A stretch of 5,456 bases of DNA from the NCBI GenBank assembly GCA_023392115.1, contig JAEVZT010000185.1, positions 1 to 5,456 on the forward strand, given 5' to 3'. Both the position numbers and the translations under genes were made by a program. The notes under the pieces were generated by a model, which made no database searches, was not told the DNA's origin, and worked only from the letters and a program-made list of their open reading frames with translations. Positions 4,780 through 5,456 of this stretch are shown in pieces (the first letter of the stretch is position 1; the number at the start of each line of letters is the position of its first letter). Source of the DNA: Chloroflexota bacterium (lineage in GTDB: Bacteria > Chloroflexota > Anaerolineae > Aggregatilineales > Phototrophicaceae).

Positions 4780-5456
4780 CTATGACTCATCCTCTTCCGC
4801 AGCGGCGAGCCTTGACCAGTTCGGCAGTTCCCCGCGTGTGATCACCCACGGATCGTTGAGCAGTCCTTCGGCATTCGAATGGTTGCCAATTTGCCAGACC
4901 CATTCCCACGCTTGAAACAGGACAATTTTGGGGTAGCGAGCGCGAATGTCGCGGATCAGGTTGGCGTAATCGTACTTGACGGTGTCCGCCCCTTCTCCGG
5001 TGGCGGGCAGCGGACCAAACTCGAACAAGCCGATCGGCTTGCCGGTCGACAGCAGATCGTCGTACTCACCCCAGCGGTTCAACTGAAGCGGGTCTTCGCC
5101 AATGTCCATGTACTTATCCAGACCCACGAGATCGACATACTGATCGCCGGGATAGTGATAGGTGGCACGGTAGTCCCAGCGCGACATGTTCATCATCGGG
5201 CTGTATGCCCAGAGCAGGTTATCAAGCCCCCTGACGTTGGTGAAGTAGTCGAACATGTGACGCCACAGCGTCGTATAATTCTGCGCCGTCTGCTGATGCC
5301 ACCACGCCCACCTGCCGTTCATTTCGTGCAGCGGACGCCAAATGACGACGACGCCAGCATCTTCCAGCTCCTGCAAGCCATCGGCGATGTTGTCGAGCAT
5401 GTCCATCCAGCGCTCGTGGGCGGCATTCCCCGGCGCGAGCAGCTCGGTCACCGGAC
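4780..5456 (-). CDS. Glycoside hydrolase family 26 (beta-mannanase-like), C-terminal part
   Basis: About 225 C-terminal residues are present; the reading frame stays open to the window edge (the codon before the apparent GTG at 5451 is Pro), so the N-terminal part lies outside. GH26 enzymes cleave beta-1,4-mannans and related beta-glucans with retention. The family hallmarks are clear, numbered from the Val at 5451: VIWRPLHEMNG with His42 and the acid/base Glu43, followed by WAWW; then NLLWAYSP, YPGDQYVDLVGLDKY, and GLFEFGP with Glu144 as the likely nucleophile; then the aromatic AWEWVW segment and LLNDPWVITRGELP, a typical GH26 ending. The two catalytic Glu are 101 residues apart, as expected for this TIM-barrel family. 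A short acidic tail (EEDES) closes the protein, and no carbohydrate-binding module follows. Secretion cannot be judged without the N-terminus. A terminator follows at once. Exact substrate (mannan or another beta-glycan) is uncertain. Confidence 0.92.
   Translation of the reverse strand, partial: PVTELLAPGNAAHERWMDMLDNIADGLQELEDAGVVVIWRPLHEMNGRWAWWHQQTAQNYTTLWRHMFDYFTNVRGLDNLLWAYSPMMNMSRWDYRATYHYPGDQYVDLVGLDKYMDIGEDPLQLNRWGEYDDLLSTGKPIGLFEFGPLPATGEGADTVKYDYANLIRDIRARYPKIVLFQAWEWVWQIGNHSNAEGLLNDPWVITRGELPNWSRLAAAEEDES

Overview
The window looks like a piece of a moderately high-GC bacterial chromosome. My best guess is Chloroflexota, in the Anaerolineae or a related class. This is an inference from three things: the style of the FHA protein, the WEYLTTFVEAD-type small protein at the left edge, and a degenerate copy of a CCTCACCC...GGGTGAGG palindromic intergenic repeat of a kind I remember from such genomes. 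No rRNA, tRNA, CRISPR array or transposase gene is visible.

Layout from left to right. A minus-strand small gene starts at 69 and runs off the left edge. Upstream of it, also on the minus strand, is a very large regulator gene (163-3306) coding for about 1047 residues with the order receiver - GAF - GAF - PAS - histidine-kinase-like core - receiver - OmpR/KdpE-type winged helix. It has no visible membrane segment. A gene for a 149-residue FHA-domain protein (3385-3834, plus strand) is transcribed divergently from it across a short AT-rich control region. Next come a degenerate palindromic intergenic repeat (3852-3938), then two small minus-strand genes of unknown function that may form one unit (4226-4498 followed by 3975-4187). 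An AT-richer gap (4499-4779) follows, with repeated GCATTC-type boxes. The right end is the C-terminal part of a glycoside hydrolase family 26 beta-mannanase-like enzyme on the minus strand (4780-5456, continuing outside), followed directly by a clear intrinsic terminator.

The most notable object is the large regulator. It keeps the architecture of a hybrid sensor kinase fused to a DNA-binding response regulator, but the residues needed for phosphotransfer are replaced in every module. The phospho-acceptor His of the H-box is Glu, both Asn of the ATPase N-box are gone, and the glycine-rich boxes are altered. Both receivers lack the acidic pair and the conserved Lys, although both keep an Asp at the phosphorylation position. 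The simplest reading is a soluble one-protein transcription factor. In this reading signals sensed by GAF and PAS domains pass through a pseudokinase scaffold to the winged helix by conformational change rather than by phosphorelay. The divergent FHA gene shares its control region and is a natural candidate for co-regulation.

Nothing here ties the mannanase functionally to the regulator, and the two small unknown genes cannot be assigned a role from sequence alone.
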